Assembly: GCF_003946655.1 (NCBI RefSeq)
Contig: NZ_RHOV01000006.1
Coordinates: 1-64,000, forward strand
Direction of reading: 5' to 3'
Source: Lapidilactobacillus achengensis
GTDB lineage: Bacteria; Bacillota; Bacilli; Lactobacillales; Lactobacillaceae
DNA: 64,000 bases
This document shows positions 1-8,104 of the stretch, piece by piece. How positions within the stretch are numbered: the stretch's first letter is position 1; each line of letters opens with the position of its first letter. The position numbers and the translations under genes were made by a program. Below the pieces are notes generated by a model that made no database searches, was not told the origin of the DNA, and worked only from the letters and a program-made list of their open reading frames with translations.

Positions 1-333
1 CGCTGCGAAATTCGGGGTGAGCTCGCTGTGGGCGCTGTTTTGAGCCAATCCGCAAAGGACGCGGCTTGTCTCAAAATCAGGCCTTGTCCTAAGCGGCAGA
101 GCCGCCAAGGACAATTTCACGGCGATCTCACCCCGAATTTCTCCGCTCCGGCCGCTCAACGTTATAACAGCCGTTTGAGCACGCACGCCGACTGGCAAGC
201 TATGGTCAATTGATGGGAATCCACGCAATTGACGACCGTGGTTAGTAGTTACCAGCTTTAAATTGGCGACACCAGCGCAGTCTGATTGATAAACCAGACT
301 AGTTCTCAGTGAATCAACTGAATCAGTCGGTTT
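1..333 (+). repeat. Composite-repeat half, type A, copy 1 (cut by left edge)
   Basis: Non-coding structured repeat. Its core (7-141) is a palindrome: an outer stem of about 24 bp (5' arm from 7, 3' arm ending 141) encloses two hairpin arms, one starting TTTTGAGCC and ending GTCTCAAAA, the other TTGTCC...GGACAA around 92-114. A tail of about 190 bp follows, with smaller inverted repeats such as GTCAATTG/CAATTGAC. Core and tail match the copy at 385-705 and, inverted, 49229-49553. The open frame across it (28-213) follows the palindrome and has no ribosome site, so I do not call it a gene. Confidence 0.85.
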
Positions 334-384
334 TCCATCGCTTTTTTGTTAAAAGTATAATATGATGCCCGCGGCTTGCGCTGC

Positions 385-905
385 GAAATTCGGGGTGAGC
401 TCGCTGTGGGCGCTGTTTTGAGCCAATCCGCAAAGGACGCGGCTTGTCTCAAAATCAGGCCTTGTCCTAAGCGGCAGAGCCGCCAAGGACAATTTCACGG
501 CGATCTCACCCCGAATTTCTCCGCTCCAGCCGCTCAACGTTTTAACAGCCGTTTGAGCACTCCCGCCGACTGGCAAGCTATGGTCAATTGATGAGGAACC
601 ACGCCAATGACGACCGTGTTTAGTGGGTAATAGTTTGATCTTGGCAACACCGGAAGAATTTTCCTGATGAATTAGGGCAAGTTCTGGATAGAGTAGCCGA
701 ATAGTATTCGTGGACTATTTCGCGTGAAGCGCCGACAATATTAGCGTCCAGCTTGAAATTGTCCGCTGATGACCTAAATGAGTTGGGTTGCCGGACCACA
801 CTAAAAAGCGACGGTCGTTTTGGCCGCTCGCTGGCAAAATCGTTTCGTCTAATTCTTCGTCTAGATTGCAGATAGGCTCAATTATGACTAGCAGCCGGCT
901 GCGTT
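385..905 (+). repeat. Truncated composite repeat: type A half plus remnant of type B half
   Basis: The type A core is 385-519 and its tail runs to about 705. From about 740 to 905 the sequence matches, in inverted orientation, the tail of the type B half at 49042-49230 (for example GATTGCAGATAG near 873). The type B core that should follow is missing; the similarity stops just before the azlC terminator. The distance from the end of core A to the expected start of core B is about 378 bp, as in the complete copy at 48884-49553. No gene is supported between 600 and 920. Confidence 0.75.
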
Positions 906-923
906 CACGGGTACCGCCCGCAA

Positions 924-951
924 TCAAAAAAACCACATCAATGTGATGTGG
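924..951 (-). terminator. Intrinsic terminator of the azl operon
   Basis: CCACATCA/TGATGTGG stem followed on the minus strand by a run of T. The azlC stop codon lies inside the stem, so terminator and coding end overlap. Confidence 0.85.
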
Positions 952-1666
952 TCTGGCCAGGGTAGAAACGATGTTTGATGAAGACGCCGCAGCTACAGCC
1001 GACAATAGTCACCACAATAATCAGCAGATTGCTGGGAATGAAAACAGCACCGAAATAACTCAATGCCAGCGTCAACCCAATCATCAGCAGTTGCAAAGAC
1101 AGCGCAAGGCTACGGTCGGCGCTGACCTGCAAATAGAGTAAGCCGATAAACATGGCGATGATCGCAAAATCCAGGCCCAACTGTTGTGGGTCGGCGATAT
1201 AATTGCCAATCAAGGCGCCAATCAACGTGGCAATGTTCCACGTCGCGTAGGCCAGCAGATTGACGGTGTTGAACCAGGGAAAGTTAAGGCGACCTTGGGT
1301 GAAGTTAAGTTTGTTCATCCCTAAGGCGAAACTTTCATCCGTTAATAAGGTGCCTAGGAAAATGTTTTTTGCCAGACTGGCCTGTTTGAAGTAGGGGGCG
1401 ATCGTTAAGCTTAAGAGAATCATCCGGGCATTGACGAGAAAGGTGGCTAAGACGATGGAAATGATCGGACTGTGGCTGACAAGTAAACTAACGGTGATAA
1501 ACTGGGCTGAGCCGGCGTAAATAAACAGCGACATGAAAAGAACTAACCAGGGACTAAAGCCACTGGCGCGGCCGACAACGCCGAACGCGATGCCGATCCC
1601 TAAATAACCGAACACGGTTGGCAACGTTTCTTTGACCGCGGTATGTTGATCGAGTTGATGATCCAT
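938..1666 (-). CDS. azlC: AzlC family branched-chain amino acid exporter subunit, copy 1
   Basis: 242 aa, almost wholly hydrophobic with several membrane segments. It matches AzlC proteins in the conserved SLFIYAGSAQFI stretch near the N-terminus, a following NARMILLSL segment and a LLTDESFAL loop. AzlC works with the small AzlD protein as an exporter of branched-chain amino acids or their analogues. The start has a good ribosome site (AGAGG about 8 nt upstream). It is last in a minus-strand run azlC-azlD-azlC, 119 bp after azlD. It is clearly a paralogue of the gene at 2096-2803, sharing the same conserved stretches, so the two arose by duplication. The substrate is not shown by the sequence. 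Confidence 0.9.
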   Translation of the reverse strand: MDHQLDQHTAVKETLPTVFGYLGIGIAFGVVGRASGFSPWLVLFMSLFIYAGSAQFITVSLLVSHSPIISIVLATFLVNARMILLSLTIAPYFKQASLAKNIFLGTLLTDESFALGMNKLNFTQGRLNFPWFNTVNLLAYATWNIATLIGALIGNYIADPQQLGLDFAIIAMFIGLLYLQVSADRSLALSLQLLMIGLTLALSYFGAVFIPSNLLIIVVTIVGCSCGVFIKHRFYPGQTTSH

Positions 1667-1785
1667 GCTGGAAACCTCTTTTATTGACTTGGTGTGGCCG
1701 GTTGACGGTGATGTTGATCAAGCGGCCCTGGTGTGGCGTCAATGGTCGCGCGGTTGGTGCTGTTTGATGGCGAAACTAGCCGAAG

Positions 1786-2109
1786 CTAAATCAGGCGAAT
1801 CAAGGCCAACGAAACAATGCCCACGGTCACGATCACCAACAAGTTTTTGGAAATGATCGCGCTGATCAGTGTGGGCACCGAGGCGAGGCAGTTTTCCAGA
1901 TTTAACTGGGGCAAATGACCGAGATCTTGGGTAAACAGATTGCTGAACCAAAGCGCCGACATGATCACGATCGGCACGAAGCTAAGGAATTCGCGCACGG
2001 CTGGTGAGAGGGTCATTTTTTTGAGTAAAATGAAGGGGAGAACGCGGGATAGCCAAGTAATCAAACCGCAGCCAATGATCGTGATGAGGGTATATTCAAA
2101 AGAAGACAT
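1786..2109 (-). CDS. azlD: AzlD family transporter subunit
   Basis: 107 aa, four predicted membrane segments. The TWLSRVLPF motif near residue 20 and the FVPIVIMSAL segment are typical of AzlD, the small partner of AzlC. The start overlaps the end of the upstream azlC (2096-2803) by 14 bp, so the two are translationally coupled. A second azlC follows 119 bp downstream, which means one AzlD may serve two AzlC proteins. Length is normal for the family. Confidence 0.9.
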   Translation of the reverse strand: MSSFEYTLITIIGCGLITWLSRVLPFILLKKMTLSPAVREFLSFVPIVIMSALWFSNLFTQDLGHLPQLNLENCLASVPTLISAIISKNLLVIVTVGIVSLALIRLI

Positions 2110-2803
2110 GTTTAAGCACCACTCCTAGGGGACATCCCACCAAGGTCACGACTAAAATCAAGAGGTTGGCGGGAATGAAAATCATTCCAAAATAGATAAA
2201 AAGTAAAACTAACCCCACGAGCAGGAGTTGAAGGCGGCGATCGATCGTGCGGTCGGCGTTGATTTGTAAATAAACGAGTCCAATAAACATGGCGATGATC
2301 GCGAAATCAAGTCCGAGACTTTCAGGATTTGGAATATATCGCCCCAACCAAGCGCCAGCGAAACTGGCGCAGATCATCATTAAATAGGGAGGAACCTCCG
2401 CCGGATAGAACCAACGAAAGGTGAGCTTACTACCGGTGTAGTTCGCCTTATTCATCGCCAAGGCAAAGGTTTCGTCAGTTAATAAACTTCCCATCAAGAT
2501 GTTTTTCCACAGTTTGGGTTCCTCGAAATGCGGCGCCACCGTCAAGCTCATTAGGATGATCCGGGCATTGACCAGGAAGGCCGCGCCAAAAATCGCCAGG
2601 ATCGGAGTGTGACTGGCCAGCATGCCAATAATGATAAATTGAACCGAACCGGCGTAAACGAAAAGAGAAAGTAGGAGCACCAGCCAAAGGGAAAACCCAT
2701 TTGTCTGGGCAATCACGCCAATAGCGAAGCAGATGCCGAAATAACTGAACACGATCGGCAAGGTTTCTCGTAAACCGGTACGGGGGTCCAGGTCATGACT
2801 CAT
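2096..2803 (-). CDS. azlC: AzlC family branched-chain amino acid exporter subunit, copy 2
   Basis: 235 aa from the ATG at 2803, chosen because TAGGAG lies just upstream and the protein then begins like its paralogue (MSHDLDP versus MDHQLDQ). An open frame continues upstream to 2947 but that part is not AzlC-like. It has the same conserved blocks as the downstream copy: SLFVYAGSVQFI, NARIILMSL, LLTDETFAL. It is first gene of the minus-strand azl run. A TGGTATCAT extended -10 lies at 2857-2865 (minus), about 50 nt before the start. Confidence 0.9.
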   Translation of the reverse strand: MSHDLDPRTGLRETLPIVFSYFGICFAIGVIAQTNGFSLWLVLLLSLFVYAGSVQFIIIGMLASHTPILAIFGAAFLVNARIILMSLTVAPHFEEPKLWKNILMGSLLTDETFALAMNKANYTGSKLTFRWFYPAEVPPYLMMICASFAGAWLGRYIPNPESLGLDFAIIAMFIGLVYLQINADRTIDRRLQLLLVGLVLLFIYFGMIFIPANLLILVVTLVGCPLGVVLKHVFF

Positions 2804-2856
2804 GCGCAAACTCCTATCAGAAAGGTGACAACAAAGACATTTTAGGTAATGGCATA

Positions 2857-2865
2857 ATGATACCA
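2857..2865 (-). promoter_or_regulatory. Probable extended -10 promoter of azl operon
   Basis: Minus-strand TGGTATCAT (extended -10 form) upstream of azlC copy 2; a weak TTACCG lies about 18 bp farther upstream. Confidence 0.4.
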
Positions 2866-3007
2866 TACTGCCTAGGCTTCCGGTAACCTTGCTGGAATAT
2901 TTTTTGGTGAGTGACTGGCTGGTCCTTTCCACTGAATAAGTAAACAATTATCGGTTTGGAAAGTATGACACGAATTGAACCAAATTGCCCAAGCATGGCG
3001 CTAGATT

Positions 3008-3016
3008 TGGTATAAT
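3008..3016 (+). promoter_or_regulatory. Extended -10 promoter of deacetylase gene
   Basis: TGGTATAAT at 3008-3016 is a perfect -10 with extended TG. The -35 (TTGCCC, 2985) is 20 bp away and poor, as is usual for extended -10 promoters. Confidence 0.6.
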
Positions 3017-3051
3017 CAAGATGAGAAAGCAACCATGGGGAGGTCTCTAAA

Positions 3052-4227
3052 ATGGGCAAGCGACCACAGCACGTTAAGCAACAACACCAGCGGCATTGGG
3101 GCCGCTGGCTGATCGGAATTTTCAGCGTCGTCGTCTTAGTCGGACTGATTGGCCTGATGATGGTCCAGGTGTTGGATTTCTCCGCGCCGGAAACGTCCTC
3201 TGGACAATCAAACCAGACCGATCCAGCACAGCAGCACCAAACTAGCCGCCAACAGCCGACCAGCCAGGACCACTCGCACGCGGCTGAATCGAGTGGCCAT
3301 CAAGCGCACGGGTCGAAATCCAGTAGCACAGCAGCTGCCAGTTCCAGCTCAAGCAGCGCTTCAACTGGTCGTAGTTCTTCCAGTCAGTCCGCAACCGGTG
3401 TCGTTCCAGATGCCGCGGCTGGTTCATCAGCCAATGCCGACGGGGCCACAAGCACCCCTAGGGCAAACGATGCCGATCCAACCCCGCAAGCGCCAACCAA
3501 TGTCACGCCTGCTCCCGGACAGAACCATCTTGCCGCGGCTAGTCAATACGCTTTTGATGTCCAGCAGGTTCGGGCGCAAATGTACGGTCAAGGTAGCGCG
3601 ATCGGGCAGAAAACTGTTTTTCTGACGTTTGACGATGGCATTAATCCCACGATCACGCCGCAGATCCTGGCAATCTTGCACCGCTATCAGGTTCACGCCA
3701 CTTTTTTCTTAGTGGGCAAAGCCATCAATCAAAGCACTCGCGCCTTGCTGCTTCAGGAGTATCAGAGTGGGCATGGTATTGCTATTCATAGCTTTGATCA
3801 CAATTACAGCCGCTTGTATCCGAAACGGCGCGCCAACGCTTCGCAGATTTTGGCTGAGGCGGAACAAACTCAGGCGGTCCTGCGGCAATATCTAGGTCAG
3901 CAGTTCCGTACTCGGGTCTGGCGCTATCCTGGTGGCCACATGTCTTGGCAAAATTTAGCGCCGGCGGACCTGGCTTTGCGGCAACATGGGTATTACTGGA
4001 TGGATTGGAACGCCGCTTCTGGCGACGCGCTGGGGGCGAAGGAAGCGCCGAAAACAGTGGCGCAGATGGTGCAATATCAAGCCTATTCGCTGTCTTATTT
4101 CCCTGACCATGGAGTGCGGGTGGTTCTGATGCATGATGCCGCGGGGAAACAGTTGACGGTGGCGGCGCTACCTCAGATCATTGAGTTTTATCAGCAACGG
4201 GGCTATCGTTTTGGTATTTTGAGTTAA
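3052..4227 (+). CDS. pgdA: Membrane-anchored polysaccharide deacetylase (peptidoglycan GlcNAc deacetylase type)
   Basis: 391 aa. Residues 1-20 are basic, 21-40 form one membrane segment, about 45-165 is a Ser/Gln/Ala/Pro-rich linker, and the rest is a NodB-type carbohydrate esterase family 4 domain. The catalytic motifs are all present: TFDDG (motif 1, base and metal Asp), HSFDH (motif 2, metal His), RYPGG (motif 3), the DWNAASGDA region and VVLMHD (motif 5). Such enzymes remove N-acetyl groups from wall glycans and give lysozyme resistance. Ribosome site GGGGAGG sits before the ATG. It stands alone with its own promoter; the symbol is by family and the exact glycan is inferred. Confidence 0.88.
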   Translation: MGKRPQHVKQQHQRHWGRWLIGIFSVVVLVGLIGLMMVQVLDFSAPETSSGQSNQTDPAQQHQTSRQQPTSQDHSHAAESSGHQAHGSKSSSTAAASSSSSSASTGRSSSSQSATGVVPDAAAGSSANADGATSTPRANDADPTPQAPTNVTPAPGQNHLAAASQYAFDVQQVRAQMYGQGSAIGQKTVFLTFDDGINPTITPQILAILHRYQVHATFFLVGKAINQSTRALLLQEYQSGHGIAIHSFDHNYSRLYPKRRANASQILAEAEQTQAVLRQYLGQQFRTRVWRYPGGHMSWQNLAPADLALRQHGYYWMDWNAASGDALGAKEAPKTVAQMVQYQAYSLSYFPDHGVRVVLMHDAAGKQLTVAALPQIIEFYQQRGYRFGILS

Positions 4228-4289
4228 AGCCAGCGGCAGCGAACGTCGCGCGCAGGCAGATCAGCACGCGCTAACGCCCACTCAACTTC

Positions 4290-4317
4290 TTGACTTTTCA
4301 GCTCAGGTTTGTAAAAT
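4290..4317 (+). promoter_or_regulatory. Promoter of PTS EIIC gene
   Basis: TTGACT (4290-4295), 16-bp spacer, TAAAAT (4312-4317), 35 bp before the GTG start. Confidence 0.6.
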
Positions 4318-4352
4318 CTGGGGTGTAAGGGAAACTTACGATTGGGGAGAAG

Positions 4353-5636
4353 GTGGGCACCATCACTGGAATTGTTAATTTCTTGGCCAAAGTCCGATCT
4401 TTGTCGTTTATTCAGATCATGCAGCGGACTTTGGTCATTTTGTTTCCATTTGCGTTGTTTGGCGCATTTGCGCAAGTATTTGCCGCGTCGTTTTTGTCTG
4501 TCGGTGGGTTCTTCGGCAGTATCTTCGATGTGGACGCATGGTTGCCACACTATGAAGCTTTGCGCGTCTTGTTCGATGATATCAGCCAGCTGACTTTGGG
4601 CATGCTGACGGTCGCCGGCGCGTTTCAGGCGGCGAAGTACACCGCCAAGTATTATCACAAAGATGACCAGATGGCTGGCCTGACTGGGGCGGTTGGCTAT
4701 TGTTTGATTTTCTTCCACCATACCACCACCGAGACGGGGATCGCCGTGGAAATGCGGTACTATGATTATCATTGGCTGCTAGTCGGCGTGTTGATCGGTT
4801 ATGGTGTGGGACAATTATTTCGTTGGTTTGGCCAATCAGAGAACGCGACCGCTGCGGATTCTGCTTTGATTTTGAATCGGGCCTTTCTGGCGATGCGGCC
4901 AATCGCGATCACGCTATTTTGGGCCTTGGCGCTCCATACTGGGTTCGCGCTGTTGCGCTACGCGAAGATCGATCAGTATATCACCACCGGAGTCCAGGAC
5001 CTGGCCAATCAAAAAGCCAGTTTGCCGATTACGTTTGGCGCCGCGCTTTTGACGACGGTTCTAGGTTGGTTTGGGTTTACCGGTCCTCTGGCGTACACCA
5101 GTAAAATTTCGGAGATCGAGATTTGGGATAACTTGGATACGGCGTTGAGTCAGGGGAGCAGTTGGCATGCGCCTCACCCATATACCGCCTTGTCGTTGTA
5201 TCATAGTTTTGGGACTTTTGGCGGGACGGGCGCGCTGTTGGCCTTATTGATCGGGCTGATTCTGCTTAGTCGCAATCGTAATTCGCGTTTGGTGGCGCAG
5301 TGGAGTTTCTTCCCGGCGATTTTTAATGCCAGTTTGCCGACAATGTTGGGCATTCCGATTCTGTTGAACCCGCTGTTCTTCTTGCCCTTTACCTTGATTC
5401 CGTTGGTCAATATGGGGTTGGCCGCCGGCGCGATCGCACTTCATTGGATGCCGCCAGTGGTCTATCCGGTGCCAGCGGGGACGCCGGGGCCGCTGGTCGC
5501 CTTTATTGGAACCAACGGTAATGTTCCGGCGCTGTTGTTTGGCATTGGCTTGTTGGTGGTGGATGTGTGCCTGTACTGGCCGTTTATCCGCTTAGCCGAG
5601 AATGTGAACCAGCATTTGCGAGAAGAGGCGATGTGA
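4353..5636 (+). CDS. PTS sugar transporter EIIC, lactose/cellobiose family
   Basis: 427 aa with about ten membrane segments. The C-terminal half carries marks of the CelB/ChbC family: GIPILLNPLFFLPF and the PPVVYPVPAGTPGPL region, with a preceding YTALSLYHSFGTFGGTG loop. EIIC forms the membrane channel that takes up a sugar while EIIB phosphorylates it. The start is GTG with GGGGAG upstream. No EIIA or EIIB gene is nearby, so it is an orphan subunit that would need partners from elsewhere. The stop is followed after 2 bp by the hydrolase gene, suggesting one transcript. The substrate is inferred to be a beta-glucoside or diacetylchitobiose-like sugar, with low certainty. Confidence 0.82.
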   Translation: MGTITGIVNFLAKVRSLSFIQIMQRTLVILFPFALFGAFAQVFAASFLSVGGFFGSIFDVDAWLPHYEALRVLFDDISQLTLGMLTVAGAFQAAKYTAKYYHKDDQMAGLTGAVGYCLIFFHHTTTETGIAVEMRYYDYHWLLVGVLIGYGVGQLFRWFGQSENATAADSALILNRAFLAMRPIAITLFWALALHTGFALLRYAKIDQYITTGVQDLANQKASLPITFGAALLTTVLGWFGFTGPLAYTSKISEIEIWDNLDTALSQGSSWHAPHPYTALSLYHSFGTFGGTGALLALLIGLILLSRNRNSRLVAQWSFFPAIFNASLPTMLGIPILLNPLFFLPFTLIPLVNMGLAAGAIALHWMPPVVYPVPAGTPGPLVAFIGTNGNVPALLFGIGLLVVDVCLYWPFIRLAENVNQHLREEAM

Positions 5637-5638
5637 GC

Positions 5639-6571
5639 ATGGCATTTCAGAAGATCCGTCAATGGCCGAAAGCGGTCTGGCACTGGTTGTTCTTGGGCTT
5701 GTTCTTATTGCTGATCGTCGGGCTGGCCTGGCCGTCCTATTCGTGGACGCAGGCGAATGTTAAGCAAATGGCCACCCGTCACAACGCCAAAATGTCGCCG
5801 GTGATCATGATCCCCGGGAGCAGCGCGAATGAAAGTCGCTTCGATGATCTGATCACGACCATCAACAAAACCGATCATCAAAATCATAGCTTGTTGCGGC
5901 TGCATATTTACACCGATGGGACCATCAAAGCGACCGGCGCGATTCGGCCCAATGATCGGGAACCTTTTATCGTGGTCGGCTTTGAGAACAATGATGATGG
6001 TTATGATAATATCAAGCAACAAGCGAAGTTGTTCGGGCAGGCCTTCACGCAACTGACCAAGAAGTATAATTTCAACAATTTCAAGGGCTTCGGTCATTCC
6101 AATGGCGGCTTGATCTACACCGACTTCTTGGAGCATTATTTCAAGGACGATCAAATCACCATGAAACGTTTGATGACCGTGGGTACGCCGTATAATTTCG
6201 CCGAAAACTCCACCAGTCGGAAAACGCAAATGCTGGCTGACTTCATTAAAGACCGGAGCGCGATTCCCGAGAATTTGGTTGTTTACTCTGTCGCCGGAAC
6301 GGAGAATTATGATAATGATAGTATCGTGCCGATCAAGAGTGTGGCGGCGGGTAAGTACATCTATCAGGGTCAGGCGGCGCAATACACGCAGATCACCGTG
6401 ACTGGGAAAATGGCCCAGCATTCCGAACTTTTGGCCAATCCCCAGATCATTGAGTTGATGACCCGCTATTTATTGGATCCAGTCAAGGCGCCGACTAAGA
6501 AGACCACGACGCGAACCTATCACGATGCCGATCCGACGAATAGTTTAGAAAATGACGCTAACGGTCAGTGA
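5639..6571 (+). CDS. Exported alpha/beta hydrolase, DUF915 family
   Basis: 310 aa from ATG 5639 (a GTG two codons earlier is also possible). Residues about 12-35 form an N-terminal signal anchor, so the enzyme is likely outside the membrane. The fold has the nucleophile elbow GHSNGG near residue 160, an acid in NDSIVP and a His in QHSEL, completing a Ser-Asp-His triad; VIMIPGSSA near residue 55 is the oxyanion strand. DUF915 proteins are surface hydrolases of lactic acid bacteria with unknown natural substrate. It follows the EIIC gene by 2 bp. The last 25 residues are Thr/Asp-rich. Confidence 0.85.
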   Translation: MAFQKIRQWPKAVWHWLFLGLFLLLIVGLAWPSYSWTQANVKQMATRHNAKMSPVIMIPGSSANESRFDDLITTINKTDHQNHSLLRLHIYTDGTIKATGAIRPNDREPFIVVGFENNDDGYDNIKQQAKLFGQAFTQLTKKYNFNNFKGFGHSNGGLIYTDFLEHYFKDDQITMKRLMTVGTPYNFAENSTSRKTQMLADFIKDRSAIPENLVVYSVAGTENYDNDSIVPIKSVAAGKYIYQGQAAQYTQITVTGKMAQHSELLANPQIIELMTRYLLDPVKAPTKKTTTRTYHDADPTNSLENDANGQ

Positions 6572-6656
6572 CCCGGCAAACAGGCAATTGGTCAATAGAG
6601 CACGGCGGAACCGCGACTGAGGTCGATACTGGCGCCGTCAATGCGGCAACAAAAAA

Positions 6657-6696
6657 ACGTCCCTGACTTTTCATGACGAAAAATCAGGGACGTTTG
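6657..6696. terminator. Bidirectional terminator between convergent genes
   Basis: ACGTCCCTGA/TCAGGGACGT stem with a seven-A run on the left, strongest for the minus-strand gene. Confidence 0.85.
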
Positions 6697-6725
6697 CTGA
6701 TTACAACGATCGCTTGAGCGGGCGA

Positions 6726-7382
6726 TTACTGTCGGCTGACATCATAATCGGAAACAAGCGGTTCAATATCAGGATCCGGCGTTTGCTGAGCAACGGCGCG
6801 GACATATTTTTGGTAAACTGAAGTTGTTTTGATTTTAGCCACTGAATCGGTCTTGCTGGCGTCATCATCAAGGAGAACATTCGAATTTGGTCCCGAAACC
6901 AATAATGAACCATCCTGCTGGGTGTAGGCGATGAATAAATAAGTCTTGCCCGCTTGGGGTAAGGTATCATTTTCAAACAAGTCGTAAGCAGTCTTGTCTT
7001 CCCGCAGGCCACCTTGTTTGGCGAGGTTGATCGGCTTGTTCGTGATCAACTTGTTCTTCAAATTGGTCAAAACCTTGACTTGATACTGGGTATAAGCGGA
7101 ACCAACATATTCGACGGAACCATTTGCGCGCTCCAGCGGCACCTTGTCTTCATAAGTTGTTCCTGTCAATTCGGTGACCTTGCCGACAAAGACGTAATTT
7201 CCCGAACCAACTACCGCCTTGGGGTCGGTGACATTAATGTTATAATCACCCTGAATGGTATGGGTCGGTGGATTTTCCGGGATCTTACTCGCGTTATAAC
7301 GATCCAAACCATGACTTACGGCAACTAAACTGACCACTGTTAACAAGGTGATCAATCCGAACTTAAGCTTGTTCTCTTTCAT
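6726..7382 (-). CDS. Exported protein of unknown function
   Basis: 218 aa from ATG 7382, which has GGGAGG 8 nt upstream. Residues about 5-27 are a signal anchor (KFGLITLLTVVSLVAV). The rest is hydrophilic and looks like a mainly beta domain, with NYVFVGKVTELTGT near residue 60 and KTYLFIAYTQQDGSLLVSG near 160. No catalytic motif and no lipobox Cys were recognised. Similar exported proteins of this size occur in lactobacilli but I know no function. A cre-like site lies about 130 bp upstream. It converges on the DUF915 hydrolase gene. Confidence 0.75.
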   Translation of the reverse strand: MKENKLKFGLITLLTVVSLVAVSHGLDRYNASKIPENPPTHTIQGDYNINVTDPKAVVGSGNYVFVGKVTELTGTTYEDKVPLERANGSVEYVGSAYTQYQVKVLTNLKNKLITNKPINLAKQGGLREDKTAYDLFENDTLPQAGKTYLFIAYTQQDGSLLVSGPNSNVLLDDDASKTDSVAKIKTTSVYQKYVRAVAQQTPDPDIEPLVSDYDVSRQ

Positions 7383-7513
7383 GGCGAACCTCCCTTGATT
7401 CAAAAAGGTCACAAACTGTGACGACGCAACTAGTCAAATGGACCGCGACCGTGACTCGGTCAAGTTACCCGCAAAGTGAAATCTTGTTCAGTACTCACAA
7501 ATAAATAATAGTG

Positions 7514-7527
7514 CGAAAACGCTTTAA
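7514..7527. promoter_or_regulatory. cre-like site (CcpA)
   Basis: CGAAAACGCTTTAA matches 12 of 14 positions of the catabolite-response element TGAAAACGCTTTCA. It is upstream of the exported protein gene. The rest of 7383-7697 shows no gene. Confidence 0.35.
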
Positions 7528-7697
7528 TGTCAACGAACGGTTATGGTCGGGATGCTTGAGAGTAGGTAGTGCTGCAAAATAATCTCATTGTTTGTTTTGC
7601 AGTTTGACAGCGGCGTGTTCGTGCTGTTGGATCAGCAATCGGGGACGAAGGTTCAATGGCTTTCAATCGTCGGGCCATTTGTGAGAATGGTCAACTT

Positions 7698-7725
7698 TTG
7701 CTGGAAATGTTGGGTCATCTATGAT
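7698..7725 (+). promoter_or_regulatory. Promoter of secG
   Basis: TTGCTG (7698-7703), 16-bp spacer, TATGAT (7720-7725). Confidence 0.6.
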
Positions 7726-7772
7726 AGAGTGGTATGAGTAAGAATTACAGGAATTTGTCCGGAGGCAACGAC

Positions 7773-8009
7773 GTGTATAATATTATTCAGATTTTACTGA
7801 TCATTGACTCGATTGCGATCATTATCGCAGTCATGATGCAACCATCTAAACAACAAGATGCCCTGAACGCCTTGTCTGGTAGTGGCGGCGAACTCTTTGG
7901 CCAAACCAAGAAGCGTGGGTTTGAAGCGGTCATGGAGCGGGTCACAGCGGTCCTTGGTGTGATCTTTTTCGTGCTAGCGCTCATCTTGGTTTACTTGTCC
8001 TCACATTAA
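7773..8009 (+). CDS. secG: Preprotein translocase subunit SecG
   Basis: 78 aa from GTG 7773, chosen because CCGGAGG lies 9 nt upstream and SecG proteins begin with a short M/V-Y-N-I-type start; the open frame reaches back to 7734 but that adds an atypical hydrophilic leader. Two membrane segments flank a loop with the family motif MMQPSKQ, then SGSGGELFG. SecG is the small accessory subunit of the SecYEG channel. The order secG, esterase, rnr, smpB is standard in Firmicutes. It has its own promoter and a terminator directly after it. Confidence 0.95.
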   Translation: MYNIIQILLIIDSIAIIIAVMMQPSKQQDALNALSGSGGELFGQTKKRGFEAVMERVTAVLGVIFFVLALILVYLSSH

Positions 8010-8018
8010 TCGATGGTC

Positions 8019-8048
8019 AGGCTCCTGCGATCAGCAGGGGCCTTTTTA
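8019..8048 (+). terminator. Terminator after secG
   Basis: AGGCTCCTGC/GCAGGGGCCT stem followed by five T. Confidence 0.85.
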
Positions 8049-8104
8049 TTAGCATTTTGACCGAATCGCTGTTTCGATTTGCTTCGGTCAGTTAAGGAGT
8101 GCCC

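Noticed and set aside
28-591. Similar 61-71 aa open frames at 28-213 and 376-591 (and inverted at 49362-49562)
   Set aside because: They run through the palindromic cores, lack ribosome sites, and the cores change in a way that keeps base pairing rather than protein sequence.
715-1005. 96-codon minus-strand frame before azlC
   Set aside because: Overlaps the azlC end and its terminator and the remnant of a type B half; no ribosome site or known family.
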